Assembly (NCBI GenBank): GCA_003864495.1
Contig: ML133450.1
Span: 1,715,734-1,779,733, forward strand
Origin: Nemopilema nomurai
Taxonomy: Eukaryota > Cnidaria > Scyphozoa > Rhizostomeae > Rhizostomatidae
Direction: 5' to 3'
Length of the DNA: 64,000 bases
Within the stretch, counting starts at the first letter, position 1. Every line of letters begins with the position of its first letter. The notes under the pieces are model-generated. The model saw only the letters and a list, made by a program, of their open reading frames with translations. It had not been told where the DNA came from and searched no databases. Positions 12,765 to 27,287 of the stretch are shown piece after piece. The position numbers were made by a program, and so were the translations under genes.

Positions 12765-15700
12765 TCAGAATTCGTTTTGATCTTCCCAGTCAGCATCGTC
12801 AAAGTCGTTTTCATTTTCATTTGGCTGCTCACCTAGATCACCTCTGCAACAAAAAAGATGCTCTTTAAGACTGAACTACTCATATCCAATAAAAAACGAC
12901 AAATGAAGTCGAAGTGCAACGAAGTCACATCCAGTCGAAGTGCAACCAAAACTCTCTGAATCTGAATAGGCCACTGGTTTACCTGTACGTCATTGAGTGC
13001 AAAAGTTCCCTCATCGCTCCCATAAGCCTTTGCGCACTCTCCGTGATCTGGTTTTCCAGCCCTGGCCTAACAACTGCTTCGGCTCCTCGAGCTGGCTCTT
13101 CTGCCTGTTGTGGGGGGTTTGGGACACGAGGAGGCAGTTGGCTCTCCTGAAAAGTGATTGTAAAACTCAACACTTGTCTCGAATAGCTAACTTAGGGAAG
13201 TAGAATGCAGCAAATGGGTTTGTTTCTAATGAACGAACACCAATAGTAATAAACCTGAATTACATGATCACAACGTAAACTTTGATTTCACATCTAATGC
13301 GTCACTGCCAATTTGAGTTTAGAAGAAACGAGATTGATTGCTAGACTCATATTAGGATCAGTAGAACTGTCCAAAGAAGGGGGCATATCCATTTGAAAAT
13401 AGACGAGAAGCGTTTACGTTTAGCAACGCACAGGAAAACCTCAGAAGTTTTCAAAATATAATGTGTTAATAGGCTAGATCACGGCAATACTTTGTGAGTT
13501 TAATGTTGAGAACCCACAAAACGTTTTGCATGGTTTATTGAGATGAGTCTTCGATTTAGAAAAAGGAGAGAAACCTATCTTTGACCCAACGTAAAAATTA
13601 ATCTATAAAACAAAGCACTCTCTAACTCCATGACCATTAGGATAGTATTCCAATTCTTAATGCGGTAGTTTCCGTTCAACCTGACATGATCAAACTTTCA
13701 GAAATGAATAAACAGTGATAATCATGCCATTCTCGAAAATACAAAAATCACAGCATCTCTATGCTTTGTACTGCATATCTTGTTAAGCAGAATAGCGGAG
13801 CAATAATTTGTGTATTCAATGTAATGTTCATTTTGTTTTGATACTCCTTAGTGTATGTGAACGGTGAAGAATGACCAACAGCTGAATAAATATAAGATAA
13901 ATAGCTAGTTGAAGGTCAAAAACCACTTGCAAGGCTACGATAACACCATCAGGTGCCCACTTATACTACTTATATTGCTTTGACTACTTGGTGTGCCATT
14001 AGAAGAATCCAGGTGAAAAAACGAACTCTCTTTGTCCACACAGAGAAAAGTTTTGCATTGATATGTAGACAAAGTCATAAATAAACTCCTAGGTCTTTAT
14101 TGCTAGGTAATTCGAGAGTTGTTTTCAGTATATGTTTAGTCGCAGCTTTCGATTTTCTAGCACACATATTCCTGAAGCTTGACACCGGTTGCTTTGCCAT
14201 TTCAAGATGGCTGCTTTGCTATTTCAAGATGGCTGCTTTGTCATTTCAAGATGGCTGCTCACCTTCTGCGGGAGCATCTTTCCCGGTGCTCGAGAAAACG
14301 TGGTGTTTTATTCATTTCTCTAGTTTCTGCAAAAGTGTGACTTTCCCCCAGTAGTAATGAAGATCCAAACAAATATAATAAAGACAGCCACTTACCGTAC
14401 CAAAACTTGGCAACAATGATCGCATGAATAAAGAAAGAAATCCGCCCGCTTCACCTTCTTGTGACCTGAAGAGCCGATAAGATCGATTCAGAAATTCGGC
14501 AGTCGTTTTGCAAAACTAAAGAGTCAGCAAACAGATTAATTGCTAGGACGTTACTTATGTCGAAAATGGTACCAATCACTAAAGCATGATCATCTTAGAA
14601 AAACATAAACAATCTTACAAAAATACATTTACATTTAAGTTCTGATGAGCAGTGATCTTGCATGGGCACCAAGAAAAAATGCAAAACATTTCAAGCAAAA
14701 AAGTTCGTATTATTGATTTCAAGAGATCATAGTGCTTCAACCTAAATTTGCTCTTGGCTTATCGAAATTTGAGTATACATTAAGCTGGTATTGTAGTTTA
14801 TTAAGGCAGGCACAAGGCAAACCTTCTTGTTATCGTGTATCCCGAAACTGAGTCTGGGGGAGGCAGAGGATCATAGCTATTGATGGTGAGGCTGCTGATG
14901 CTCTGAAAATGCGAAATGCAGTTAAACCAAATAGCTGGTTAAACAACAAGGCACTAAGTGCATTTGGGTTTCAACGGTACTTGTCAACAGTGCAACACCT
15001 ATGCATCTATTATATACTTCACAGTAGCAAGTAATAGCGGAACCAGTTTGCGCATACTAAAGTACTTTTTCGTCTGTCTAACGTCCTTGGAGTATGCACA
15101 CGTCGGAAAATAACCATCACTTGTTCACATAACATAAACTTCCATGGAATGTAATATAGAATAAATTTTGAAAGGGTTTCACATACTCTATGAATTTGTT
15201 ATCAAATTATTTAAAAAATACGAACCGGAGGGAGTGACCTTGTAGCTTCTTTTATGTCTAAAGTGAAACGCACAAGAGTTAGAAGAGAAATTGAATAGAC
15301 AGAAACACTTACTCAACAGAATAAGGTGAGAAACGATTCTAATATTTTCAAAATGGAGAATGAATGTTATGTGGGCGGGCGAGCTGTATCTATGATCCGG
15401 TCTGTCAAATCCGAATAAAGGTTTTTGGGCAAATAAAGAAGAAGATTTTTCACCTGATATGATGATGTGCCTAATGACGTTATATGGAGCATGCATGTAG
15501 GAAGACATCCACCTGAAGAGAAAAGTAAAATTCGAGATTAATTTGATGCCACCGATGGAAGGCAATGATACATTGATAGAAGAAGCGTGCTTGTACGTAT
15601 CAAAATGATATTGGAACAAAGAAGTATCTTTCTGAGAACTTCTATAATCCATCACGCTCTTAGCTAATGTAAAAGTTGCTGTACAACGCTTACTTCTTTT

Positions 15701-18700
15701 CCCATTCTTGTTGTAGCGGATCGCCAGCTTCAAGTCGTTTGATGGCGCCCAACGCACACTCCGCCAGCCAGTCAAGAACCTATATTCATTGGACATGGAT
15801 TTACAAACTAAAAACCAAAGTGAGGTGAGAGTCAAGAGATACCATCTTATAAAGACTTTTGCACATAAGCATTATGGGCGGAGTAACAAACTATTTAAGT
15901 TAAATATTATCTAAATATTATACTGTTTTATCTCTCGTTTAAACAAGGGTCCACCGACACTTCACTGTATACATTAAGCCTGCCTATGATATCAAATAAA
16001 TAATACATTTCAGCACTAATGCTTAAAAATTTTCCTTCTTATTGAATAACTAATTTATTTATTTACTATTCAATTTATTGATCGATCGATTGAAAAACTG
16101 GCTGAAGGATAGATTCATTTGGTGATTCATAAAGTGATGTTGCCATAAATATCGTGATGTTGTCATACCTCTGGAATTTTCCATAAGGAGTGATTTCGCC
16201 CAACGTACAAACCGATAAGTTGATTTAATCCATCAGATTGTCTAAATGGATATGAAAACATGATTTAGGGTACGGGAACTATAAACAAACTCACTGAAAA
16301 CTCAGCATTATTGGTGCGAAGGCCTATTCTAAATGTTATAGGTTTGAAAAGATAAAAACACTTGCATATCTAAGTCAATGGTCTTTGATAAAAAACATAG
16401 TCAGCAACTTTCATTCACTCTTTTTACTGGAATCACATCTCCAGCTAACAAAAAAAGTATTAACCAGCCATTTTCCGTGTAGTCATGGAATTTTCGCAAA
16501 ATCAGTGAGTTTAATCGTAGTTATAACAGCAGCAAAGTTTAGAAAACCCACAAAACAATACGTAAGAGTGAAAATAGTCACCAGAAAGAAAAAAAACATT
16601 ACTTGATGTCGTTTGTTCTTTGGAAGTAGGGATAGTGGATTATTTCATCTTTCAATGCCACTCCGCATTTATCCATAAGTAATAAAAGCGTTGTTGGAAA
16701 CTTGATTAAGGCATCTTCAAGCTGAAGAAGGTTAATAAAGTTCAAATCAACAGGGTTTCCATCACATAAATCGAGACTGAATAAATTAGTAAGCGTTCAT
16801 ATTACCTAATCAGTAAGATTCCTGATGGAAACTAGTCCTAACTATTTACGCATTGTTCGTACAGGGGAAAAGGGGGACTAAGCGAAGATGGCTGTTTGGT
16901 ATTATTAAGACTTTTGCTTTAAATCTAAGTTACTCACAAATTGATCTAGTTCATAATGTTGATTGATTCTCTATGTCAAAGAGATTTCTTCAACCTACCA
17001 TTTTGCTTGCTTTTTCATTGTCAAATTTACGCGAATGAAACATTGCAAGGGGCACTGAAAATGCAAAGCTGGGAAGCTTCAAGAGGTTTTTCGAAACCTG
17101 AAAAAAGTAAAAAAATTTTTTAAAAAAAAAAGAATTTTTTGACGAGCATGCAAACAGTGAAAATCATCTAAATATTTTTTACAAGATAGTACATATTTAC
17201 AAGAGGTCAACAATACGCAAGCACCAAAGACACATTATTTTAAGCTGACATTCTCAACAAAACTAAACGTTTGTCATTTGACGCACATCAGTAAAATTAT
17301 ACCTTCACATTATTTTATCACTATTCCCTGCCTCTCGTGTGATTTTTGAGTTTGATAGTACCAATCAACTTTGACATAACTTTATTAGCAACCAGCAAAA
17401 TAATTACGAAGAAATAACTAATGAGCATCACCACAATTCTCTTATACAAACGCACCATACCACAAGCAGAAATGATTCGATTCATATATTTAAAAACGCA
17501 CTTAGAATCATACATTATACGTCGGATGACCTTATAAAAAATCTGTATTTCTGATTGACACTTCTCTGAATGTGGATGAGCCTTGAAAGCTACGAAACAT
17601 ATTAAAACTCACCTCCCATTCATTGAAAAGCTGGATCAAATAGTTGTACTCTTCTGACTTCAGAGCATAGAAATCGATCAGAAGTAGCATCGCCAGGGGA
17701 TCTTCCGGATCAAGTCTGAAGAGATCAAGGATGTCGGATCAAGATCTATTCTTTAAAACGGTGTCCAACTCATTTATATATTAAGCTGGAGAAAATGCCT
17801 TGCGAATACTTAGTGGGAAAAGAAATAGTGAATATTCCAAGAATGTTTGAAAAGATTTTGTATCTTTAGAACGGAAAAGAAATAGACTGAAGAGTAAAAA
17901 TTATAGTGAATGCTGATTTAGATGAGAAAATGATTTTGGATCTCTATACAGTTAATGGTCGGAACATTTAATGACCTAACGAAATGAGCTTCGACTTGAA
18001 GAGGTACTAAATGCACAGTTTTAGCTTACATCTTATAATAAGGATTATTATTTGATCGACGACACAGAATAGATTGCATCAAAAGAACAAAGTAAGCTTT
18101 AAACAGTAAAACTTCAGGGACCAGGAATAAAGCAATGCTTTACCCATTTCATAAATAACTAAACTGACCCTCACAAATCAATGAAAACTGGCAAGGTATA
18201 CCTAAATAAGCGTGGCTTCAAACACCAAAGAAATATAGACAATGAATAAAATATCCGTCGAGATACTGATTACCTATGTATAATACTTATAAGATATTGA
18301 AGAAGGATAAAATAGGTTGCTTACCCAAGAATAAGCTTCGCAAACTCCAGGGCGGTACGGTAGCAAGCTACAATTAACAAAGTCATACGTTAACCGGGGT
18401 AAGAAAACGACTCTTGACAAATGTCAACAAACAAAGGACCAATCGTGATAAAAACCCTGGGCCTGTTTCCTGCTGCTGGATATTCCATAAACGAAATCTA
18501 TAAGAAAACGTTTCAATTCTCGTTCAAAGTCGTACAACTAATTCATATTGCTATTTCTCTACTTGTTATAAAGCCGTTACAGCGACAGAGGGTTTCTCAG
18601 AACGTGGGGTGTTGGGCATAAGAAAAGGAACTGATAGAAAATGCGATTAATCAAGTCATATTGCAATGACAAAAATTATAATATTGTACTGCACTGTATT

Positions 18701-21700
18701 ACAACGCGATCTACTGTACCTTAAATTTTTGACTGCACTAAACCGTATTGAAACATGCAAACTGATTTCAATTCACTTTCCAGTATAACTGAACATTTGA
18801 TTATGCTACGTGTCTGCTGAATTGGGACTATGTGATATAGTTAATACCTCGATCCCCAATGTTAATCATGTGACGATACAAGGCAAGGAAAAACGCCCTG
18901 GAAATCAAACGAAATTTGACAAATTACTTGCAGCGAAGGACAGAAGCCAAAATAAATATAATGAGCATAAAAACACTATGCCAATTTTACATATTCCGAG
19001 AATAGTTATAGGAAAACATCAACTTGGGTTTGGAATTTAAGAGACCTGCGATCAACTTTAGAGTCATAGTGCAAATGTTTAAAAAAGTTCTTAATAGTTT
19101 AAAAGCTTTTAAAAAGTTTAAAAACATGTTCGTAATATTTGTCCAAGAATTCAAAAAATTTGAGCGAGTGCATATCATTAAGAAAAAGATGGGTACCGAT
19201 TTTCTGCTCTTCGATATTCCAGTCTGCAGTTGCACCGAGTTACGTTGAATAGTGTATGAAAACTCCGCTCAAAAATATACAAAGCTCTCTCTAAACATAA
19301 AAATGTATACTTGTCATATCCCATTACATCACATAGGTTATTGAAGAAGACAAGCTTATCGATATACATTTCGGTTTAATCCTTTATTAAGACCAGTTGA
19401 TGATATACATATAACACAAACAGATGCCACTAAAAGGGAACATGAAAGAGCCGACACTACAAACATAGACGGCATATAAAAGGAGGTTTTTTCAAAAAGA
19501 AAGATCATATGAACATAGCTGTGCAAAATAATCAAATTTGGAAAAAAAAAATTCAAAGTTTCGTGAATTCAACGAAAGTAAGTGATTTATTACCTTGAAC
19601 GATTTTACAATACTCTTATAATCAACTTGTAATATTTTTTTGCGAATGATTGAGAATGGCTCTATCTAGCCTTGCTTGCCTCCCTCGACTAGAAAGAGAA
19701 CTATCAGGGAGTCTATTTAAACGGATGAAATCAGACACAAAATCATTAGATGTGAATTTTGCAGAAGATTATGTTGCTGTTACGAATACACTATAATAAT
19801 TTCAAGCAGCTACCAATGAGTTCTGCCGCCATTTGATGGTCTTCGCTTATTTTGCATACTTCGCTTAACTGCAACAATGAGTCGATGTGGTTTGGATGGA
19901 GATTCAAAAGATTCTACAAAAAGCAAATCAATAAATTGAAGAAGGAAATACATAAAGCAAAAGAGTAAAGTCTGAATGTGGATTCCGATTTTGAGGGTCT
20001 AATAAAATCCAAATAAGTAAGGCGAATTTGAGGTGTTTTCGAATAACATAACTTCATAAACCTTTAAGACATCAAACAACTGAACCTTTCTCTGCATAGA
20101 TTCAGCTATTTTTCCTTCCAAAGAACACATCTAGGTACTTCTAGTCGATTATTTACTAAATACCCATATACATTGAAAAGTCTGGTAAATATCATAAACC
20201 ACCAAAAACAACATATTTCAACAATGAATCAATTAATTAGTAAGAATAAAAGAATTGTACTTTTGATGAAACATAGCAAATTATTATTGCAATGGAGATA
20301 CAGAGCGGACAAACATAGAAATGACATCATTTATGTACAGTCACTATCTCCAATTCCTGACTGCAAAATGAAGGCATATTTCTCAGGTTATTAGCAGCAA
20401 AAAGCTTTGTAGAAAAAACTCACAACTAAATTATGATGATTTGCAGAATCTACTGCTTCCATGAACTTGGATTGAATTTCTTGATATATAGGCAGGTGCT
20501 CGAATGTGAAGTAATATACCCTGAAAGAAACAGCAACATTAAATACCCTGCCACCGTAATTAAAAAGCAAAAGTTCAAGTAAATATTCTAGCATCAGAAA
20601 ATATCCAGCACAGTAATTTGTACCAATTGTGCATAGAGGCAAAGCCTTTCATTAAGGCTTTACTCGCCCTGGGTATGTCAGATTGCAATGCAAGATGACG
20701 ATAATTAAACAAGTGTGTGGATGTGATAGTTATGTCTAGAAAAGCATTACCAATGAGAACAATTACTTTCCCTGGCTTACAGAGTTCCATCAAAGTCAAT
20801 TAAAAAGCTTTTTAGCCCAAACATTGCATGAAATGGTAACAATGATGTTGATGGATGGAAATAGGTGTGTTGCAGTGGAGAGGGGGGAAGGCTGCGAAAT
20901 AAGGAACTGCTGCTTTTGAAGGAAGGGGTGAAGGGTATCTGATCAATATACTGTAGCATTTTCACATGAATTGCCTTTCAACTTACCCATCTTCATTTTT
21001 CAAAAGCTTCATTGTTATTCCTAAGGATTAAAACGCAAACTTTAATCAAACCTAGTATAAAAGACGGTGCGTGAAAGACAATATTTGGACACATTGCACA
21101 AACCAAACTGGTAGTATTAAAAACAAAAGCCTCAAAGTACCGAAACACAACAGCAGAACTTTCCTTGTAATCTTCTAAATTTCGTTGAACGGTGTTATGA
21201 CATCATTTCTTCACAAATACAAGTCTCCGCTTACAGCTGGCATCAGCACTACTTTCAAGACTATTGCTAGTATGGTGCTGGGAAAGTTACCCTAGTTTTG
21301 ACTCAATTCAACAGAGCAACGACTGTGTATTATGTACAAAACTCGAGAAAATCCAGAACCATCCAGGTAACCCACAAAAATAAATGTTTAGAGGCTCGTT
21401 CGCAAGTAGAACCGAAACCTTCATCACAATCCTTCATCACCTTTATCTCATTTTCCTTTATCACCTCAAGAAAAACACCTTACAAACACACAATTCAGGT
21501 TTCGCAGCAGAGATTTCTAATAGCCTGAAGACCTTAAGAGTACAAAGAAGAAGAAAAAGAAGATGGAGAAAAGGAACAAGAAGAAGAAGGGAAGAAAAAG
21601 AAAAAAGAGAAGAAAAGAGTGAAGAAAAGGAAAAGAGGAAGAGGAACAGAAGAGGAAAAATAAGACAAAATTGAAGAAGAACAGGCTTCTTCAAAAAGGA

Positions 21701-24700
21701 TTCACCTGCTTTTGATGCTGGTTTCCAGTTTTGTCTAGGAGTAACAAGCCTGTAAAAAGTTCAAAGTGCCAGTGAATGAAACAATTAATTGATCAACTGT
21801 AGCCTTTTGTTCTTAATAATGAAAAAAGAAAGTGCAAATTATCGGGAGGCTGCTCCATATTACATTAGCAAAATGATGCTCATGCAGACAGACATACAAA
21901 TTTACATGCATCTTCACCGTGATTGAAGAAATATTTGCTTCGAAATTACTCGACAAACACACAATCAGCTGTAACATAGTAAATAAAAATTTCGACAATT
22001 GGAAAGCATACCAGGTTGATCTTGTTTGCTGTCTTCTGTGGTCATTTTTCCTGAGAAAAATAAAGAGACTTTAGATTGCTAACCAACGATTCGTAATTTT
22101 TGGAAAACAAACAGTTGACAGACGCAAATAGTCTCACCATACTTAATACCCGCTAATAGGCTCTACGCAGCTTTAATCTTCTCTTAGGCGGTTTCCATCA
22201 TTCCCTCTTGGATATCTTACAGTTTAAAATTTCCAACACCCATTCCGGTACGTTTCTAAAAATTCCTCCTGATGGTGAAATTTCTTTTCAAATAACACAT
22301 TGGCAGTTTATTCAGTAGACTAAACATATTTTCTAAAGAAAATGCAACTTGCCAACCTTCGTTCACCACCAACGACGTTAGCACCAAATTTCTTTCTCAT
22401 TTCGTTTTCTGGATTCAAATTTCTGTTATTGGAATTGAAAAATTATTAAACAGCAGCTGTACATATAGATTGAAACCGATTGTCATCCATCATCCATCCA
22501 AACACACAAACAAACATAAAGGAGACAAACCTAGGATGTTCATAAATCAAGTTTGCAAAGAAGGAAATAAGATCAAATTTGCTAATTCTTTAGTACCTTC
22601 AAGTATCAGCAAGAGAAATTTAACGATAAATTGGATACGCTACATCTAGAAAGAAACAGCAAAAAAGACTACCTGTTCTCAACACCAAGTACTGATCGGC
22701 TACTAAACTCAGCATTTCTGCTTTTCACATCATCTTTAATATCAAGACATATTTATAAGCTAGTGCATTAACCACATAATTTGTAATTAATTGGAATACA
22801 TAATGAGAAAGCTGTCCATAATCAAAGTTAATGGTTAATCTCATAAACATTGAAAACCACAAAGGCTGAGCGAATTCTGCATAAGTCATTAAAAATTGTA
22901 TACCATATTCAATAAAGAAAGGGTGAAAGAAAGATACATGATTTATGCATATATGCAAATTTTCTGGGATGCGGAATTCACTACAAATATCGAACAAATT
23001 AATCATTAAATTTGTATGCAAGCTTTTTAACTCAATGTTTACTTGAATTTCTGGCTGCTAAACAATAAAAGAAAAACTGACAAAGACATCAAGGCAAATG
23101 TGATTGTAGTGACTCCTTTGTCTAATTTCCATTGTCACACCATGTCATACTGACACATCTTTTCTCGCTCCCCAGCCTAAACTTTTCCATCCTCATTACA
23201 TCACCATTTCATCATCCTCCGCTCATCCCTCGTCAGCAAATTTATTTTCAGAAAAGTAGTATAAATATAATTGTGCAATCAGTAAGAGTCAGTCAGGAAC
23301 AGAGCTACAGAAAACAACAGACAACGCGTTGTCTCTCTCTCTCTCTCTTGGCCTGGCTCCGTGTTCTCTGCACGTTAAACAAGACAACTTTGGCTTGGAT
23401 CGTCCATAGAGGTTGAGCAACGCAGTCGGTAGAAACCCATCTCAACTCGTTTCTACATGATCATATTAGGCAGTCATGAAAACTCCTTAGTCTATGCCAA
23501 AATTAAGACAAGCATACCATTATCCCTTTGAATTCTTTGTTTAATTCCAAGCATTTCATTTACCTCCCGAACGCTTCTGTCGATTTCATCCTGCATAAAG
23601 AAGTTGTTTAAACAAGCCTCTATCTTGACTCATATCAGCAAGCATGCAAATGGGTTTTAAAGAATGTGAAAATGATCTACATTAAAACAACACCAGTTAA
23701 CACTAAAATTTTTAGAAAATGTCTACATAATAGACCTTGCACTTCATTAAAATATAAATAGACTTGAAGCCATATAATTCATGAGTGGTATATAGTATTT
23801 AAATCAGGATCTCTTTATAAATGTTTTCTCTATAAGGCAACAATCAAATGGAAAGCATCATGTCCCAAAATTTATTCACATGGTATTCATCTTGGAACGA
23901 ATAGCAACAATATGATTAAGTGTCATAGGCAACAGGATTTCTTACAAAGAATCATAGAGTGCAGAAAAATAACTGACCCTATCAAGACTCAAACCCACAA
24001 CCCCTGACTTAGTGGCTGTGTGCTCTACCGCTGAGCTATGGGGTCATGCTTTCAAGTCATCACTTAAGGCCAAGACATTTATCTGCACTGCCCCTCTCTA
24101 TGAAAAAATATGACTGCTTACTTCCCTACACATGGGGTACATGAATAATCTAAAAACTAACAAATACTTTAAAGGGTTCAGCACCAACCTCAGGATATGC
24201 TGACTTCAAATCACTTTCTCCTTGTTCATTACAAATTTCACCACCTTTCTTTTTCTTCTTTTTCTTCTTTTTTCCAGATTTCTTGTTCTCTTTCCTACCT
24301 TTCAACTGATTTTCCTGAAATATGGTTAATCTTGTTTGAAAATGTAGAGAAGACATTTTTTCATAAATTTTAGAAAAGAATGATATGTACATTAAAAAAA
24401 ATATCAACATGGGATAATTTTTTGAAAATTTCCAAGGTTAATACAGAGTGAATTTTCCATAGATACCTCTATGCCAAAGCCATCTTCATTTGTACCAGTT
24501 TCTCCTTCTGAGGAAACTTCTTTGCAGTTGTCTTCCTCTAGCAACTAGCAATTTAATACCATTGTCAATGCAAAACAAGAACATTTTCTTTTTCCAAAAC
24601 TATACATTTCATATTCACGTTGAAAAACAATCATTTTACTTTTTATTCCTGAATTATGTAGAAAAATTTTAATCAATAATATTAACATAATTATATCACA

Positions 24701-26030
24701 TCATAAGATAGAAACTGGTGAAGTCTTTCAAAATTATAATCTATTAGTGTGGAGAACTTTATGCTTATCATTTATCTTGCCTTCAATGGCAATCCCTTTT
24801 AGAAAGCAATGACAGGAAATAAGGATGAATGAGAGAAGCAGCCACCCTTAGATCAATAATGCATTATTTTCCAACAACTATCTTGCACCCATCATCATTG
24901 CGCCTCCAGATTTAAATTTATATGAATAATTTATCAACTAGTCAATTTATATATTTGTCATCTGTTAAGCTTAGATGAAGTATTCAACTGGTGAATTAAC
25001 TATACTTGGGACACATTCTAGACTTCCTCTTTATTACATTTCTCTTTATCTTTGAAACTTTGCAAAGTACTCATGGTAAGCAACATTTTTTGAGTGTAAA
25101 AACAACTCTAAATGATTGAAAGATCTAAGAAACGTCTATAATTTAGAGTTCTATGGCACCCAGTATACCCAAGCAGTTAAGTTATTTACCACAGTTGTGT
25201 TGTTGTCAGGTGAGAATTTTAATGCAGATTATCATCATTTTCAGCTGTCTTGGGTTCAAGCAACTTCCTTTTTTCCAAGGCTTAATTTCTGAGTGCGTCA
25301 TCAACAAAAATTTGTTTTGAAACTTTGAAACACAAGTTTAAGATATTCTCTACTGCAATTCTTTACCGATAAATATAAGACACAAAATTATTATCATCTT
25401 TCAGCTATAGTTTGGAAGATCAATAAAATTACAAACAGGTAGAAAGCACTTAGTGGTAAAATAGCTCCAGATCTTAGTTTCTTGAAAAATTGGCTACACT
25501 GAGCTTTACCAAACCATTGGAAAACAGAAAATACAAAAAACATTCTCTTTGAACTCTATCCTTCCAGAATCTACCCAGATTAAACAGGAAATTGAGATTA
25601 AACAAATCATCCGGCTAAAATGAACTTTCATTTCTGTTTAAGATTTATCTCAAAAGTTCAGCATCAGGCAAATAATTTCACAGGGCTGAACAACAGAGTC
25701 CACGTGTGCATTTATAGTCACGACATATTAAAATAAGACAGCATAGAAGCTCATTACAAATAAACAGACATGTCACTAGAATACACAGCCTGAACGAAAA
25801 ACCTCGGGGGTTGATGAGGCCTTGAGGAAAAGGTCTTAAACACATACGTCAGCACTCTATTCAAAGAGATATCGTAAAAATATTACCAGGTTAAAGTTGT
25901 TACGAGTTGGTACTTTGTTTTTTGAGATATTTCCTTCATCAACAGGCTTCTCATTTTCTTCGTCTGAAACCGAAAACTGACTTAACGGATCATTTTGTTT
26001 CGCCAACTTCTTTCTTGCTCTGGAAGACAT
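12765..26030 (-). CDS. TCF25: Transcription factor 25 / NULP1 orthologue, 25 coding exons, 677 aa predicted
   Basis: TCF25 (NULP1; yeast Rqc1 family) is a conserved nuclear/cytosolic protein; its yeast relative belongs to the ribosome-associated quality-control complex. Exons in coding order: 25887-26030, 24467-24544, 24168-24314, 23518-23590, 22673-22733, 22357-22422, 22012-22050, 21706-21749, 20987-21020, 20424-20520, 19814-19913, 19197-19290, 18848-18897, 18325-18367, 17613-17715, 16999-17097, 16603-16721, 16169-16241, 15694-15779, 15454-15512, 15226-15257, 14823-14902, 14396-14465, 12983-13146, 12765-12843. Every junction has GT/AG and compatible phase, and the sum is 2,034 bp (human protein 676 aa). 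Family landmarks: basic start MSSRARKKLAKQ, a nine-lysine run, VENRNLNPENEMRKKFGA, YYFTFEHLPIYQ, HIDSLLQLSEVCK, CRLEYRRAENRAFFLALY, LPSFAFSVPLAMF, NSYDPLPPPDS, and an acidic end DDADWED. Exons 15226-15257 and 18848-18897 are very short and depend on phase plus family match. Introns hold an LTR-like repeat, a tRNA-like relic and a GA tract. Confidence 0.96.
14203..14262. repeat. Short tandem triplication (~24 bp x ~2.6) in a TCF25 intron
   Basis: Three successive copies of a unit built on ATTTCAAGATGGCTGCTTTG sit between exons 14396-14465 and 12983-13146. Each contains CAAGATGGCTGC, which resembles the core of a YY1 site. Function unknown; it may be simple slippage. Confidence 0.7.
21538..21676. 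repeat. Purine (GA/A)-rich low-complexity tract in a TCF25 intron
   Basis: About 140 bp of almost pure A and G on the plus strand, rich in AAGAAG and GAAAAG. It produces long lysine/glutamate/arginine frames on the plus strand and leucine/phenylalanine/serine frames on the minus strand, none of which is gene-like. It lies just beyond the end of exon 21706-21749 on the intron side. Confidence 0.9.
23133..23457. repeat. LTR-like dispersed repeat, copy 1 (in a TCF25 intron)
   Basis: This 325-bp segment is matched, with roughly 85% identity by eye, by 38,293-38,611. Both copies begin TGT and end TTCTACA, so they have the TG...CA ends of a long terminal repeat. Both carry a TATAAATA box near the middle, a GCAACGCG or CAACGCG block followed by a (TC)n stretch, and a conserved GAGGTTGAGCAACGCAGTC block near the end. 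I found no convincing target-site duplication, so solo LTR is a working label. It ends about 60 bp from the donor side of exon 23518-23590. Confidence 0.7.
23975..24045 (-). pseudogene. tRNA-like relic (degenerate tRNA or SINE head)
   Basis: Read on the minus strand this 71-bp segment starts GACCCCATAGCTCAGCGG. It has a perfect D arm (GCTC / GAGC around AGCGGTA), a box A-like TAGCTCAGCGG, a box B-like GTTTGAGTC, and acceptor ends GACCCCA / TAGGGTC with one mismatch. The anticodon stem and T stem pair poorly and no clean anticodon loop can be drawn. A functional tRNA is therefore unlikely; a pseudogene or the head of a tRNA-derived SINE fits better. Confidence 0.55.
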
Positions 26031-26130
26031 TTTGAATGTTTACCGTAAATTAAAACGAGGCTAGGAACGTGGATAGAGGGAAGGGACACCACAGCGCAAA
26101 CTCTTGGTATCTGAATCGCAAATACACTCC

Positions 26131-27287
26131 TTTTTTATAAGAACCAATGAACTTATATTCCGAGTGTAAATGTTCTTTTTCTTTCAAAAATCTAATGCTG
26201 GATTGTCCTAAAATTTCTATCAAGTTTTTAAGATGATTTCACATCCCTACAAGGGTGATTTTCGGCTGAGAAAACTGAAGTATTGTAGTGTACGGTCACA
26301 ATATATTCATAAAATAAACTAGGCCCCCTAGCCCAGCCCCTCCCCCAATAAGATACGCCACTGCAACCCCACGCCCCCATAGCCAACCCCTTGGTGTAAC
26401 ACAACTCCTGCATAGCCCTGCATATTTTCTTTACGACATCGTAGTCAATACAAGTCTTGCAAAATCAAATTTTAGTGTACCTCGGCAGTCTTAATTTGTT
26501 TTAACCTTTGGCCTATTTTGTGGCTTGTGTTCTAATAAAATTGTTCCTTATAAAAAAGAGAGTGCGAATCAGAAAACAACTACTCGGAATTTCATGATCT
26601 TTTTATGAGGTTTGAAGCACGTCATAAATTTTTCGTTCCTTTTTTTCAATACATTGACAACTCGGTGTTCAGACTTAAGTTTCTATCTACAACTGAGTTA
26701 CCACTATTTTGTTCTTGATAGTTTGCTTTGATTTAATTTTGCATTGGAGAAATTTGAGTAAAATACTGTGTTTCATACTCAGCAATGCCGTTAGGATGTG
26801 TAAAATGAAAGTTACAAGCTTATCTGTTGCCAATTGAGTAAAATGGAATGGTTTGAGGCAGAACGCAGTATCATCTCAAGACGGACAGGAGGGAGCATGG
26901 CAATGGGTGCATTATCCATGTGAATCAAATGCAAACCTCGTTGTTATGCAAATGCCAATAAAAGAAATATCCACATTTCGCTTCCACTGACATGGGTATC
27001 AACTTATCCTCTTTTGACAACTTGCAATAGGACGATTTCACTTTAGTCTACCTCACTTTAAAGGACCACAGTGTATCGAAATTATATACGTGAGCAATCC
27101 TACCTGAATATAAATAGAAGAAGAGGACCGTGTTATGACTTCTTCATCCTTGTTAAAAGGCATTTTCAAAGAAAAACAAAACTTATCATCATCGATAACT
27201 TTACATCAATTAACACGTAGTTGATGTCATAAAGGATATATTTGAAATAAGGATTTGCTTGAGCTCCTTCCAGTGCTGCCTTGACAG
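26131..27287. other. Intergenic interval between TCF25 and the first BRICHOS-type gene
   Basis: Contains the presumed TCF25 promoter (directly upstream of 26,030) and the 3' region of the next minus-strand gene. I see no other supported gene, RNA or repeat here. A C-rich patch near 26,320-26,400 gives a short spurious frame. Confidence 0.5.

Noticed and set aside
15188..15835. Minus-strand frame of 215 codons
   Set aside because: It runs across three real TCF25 exons and their introns, partly in the wrong frame; the family-matching residues are recovered only by splicing.
21384..21694. Lys/Glu/Arg-rich and Leu/Phe/Ser-rich frames
   Set aside because: They come from a purine-rich low-complexity tract in a TCF25 intron.
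23975..24045. Functional tRNA gene
   Set aside because: D arm is good but the anticodon and T stems do not pair and no proper anticodon loop exists.
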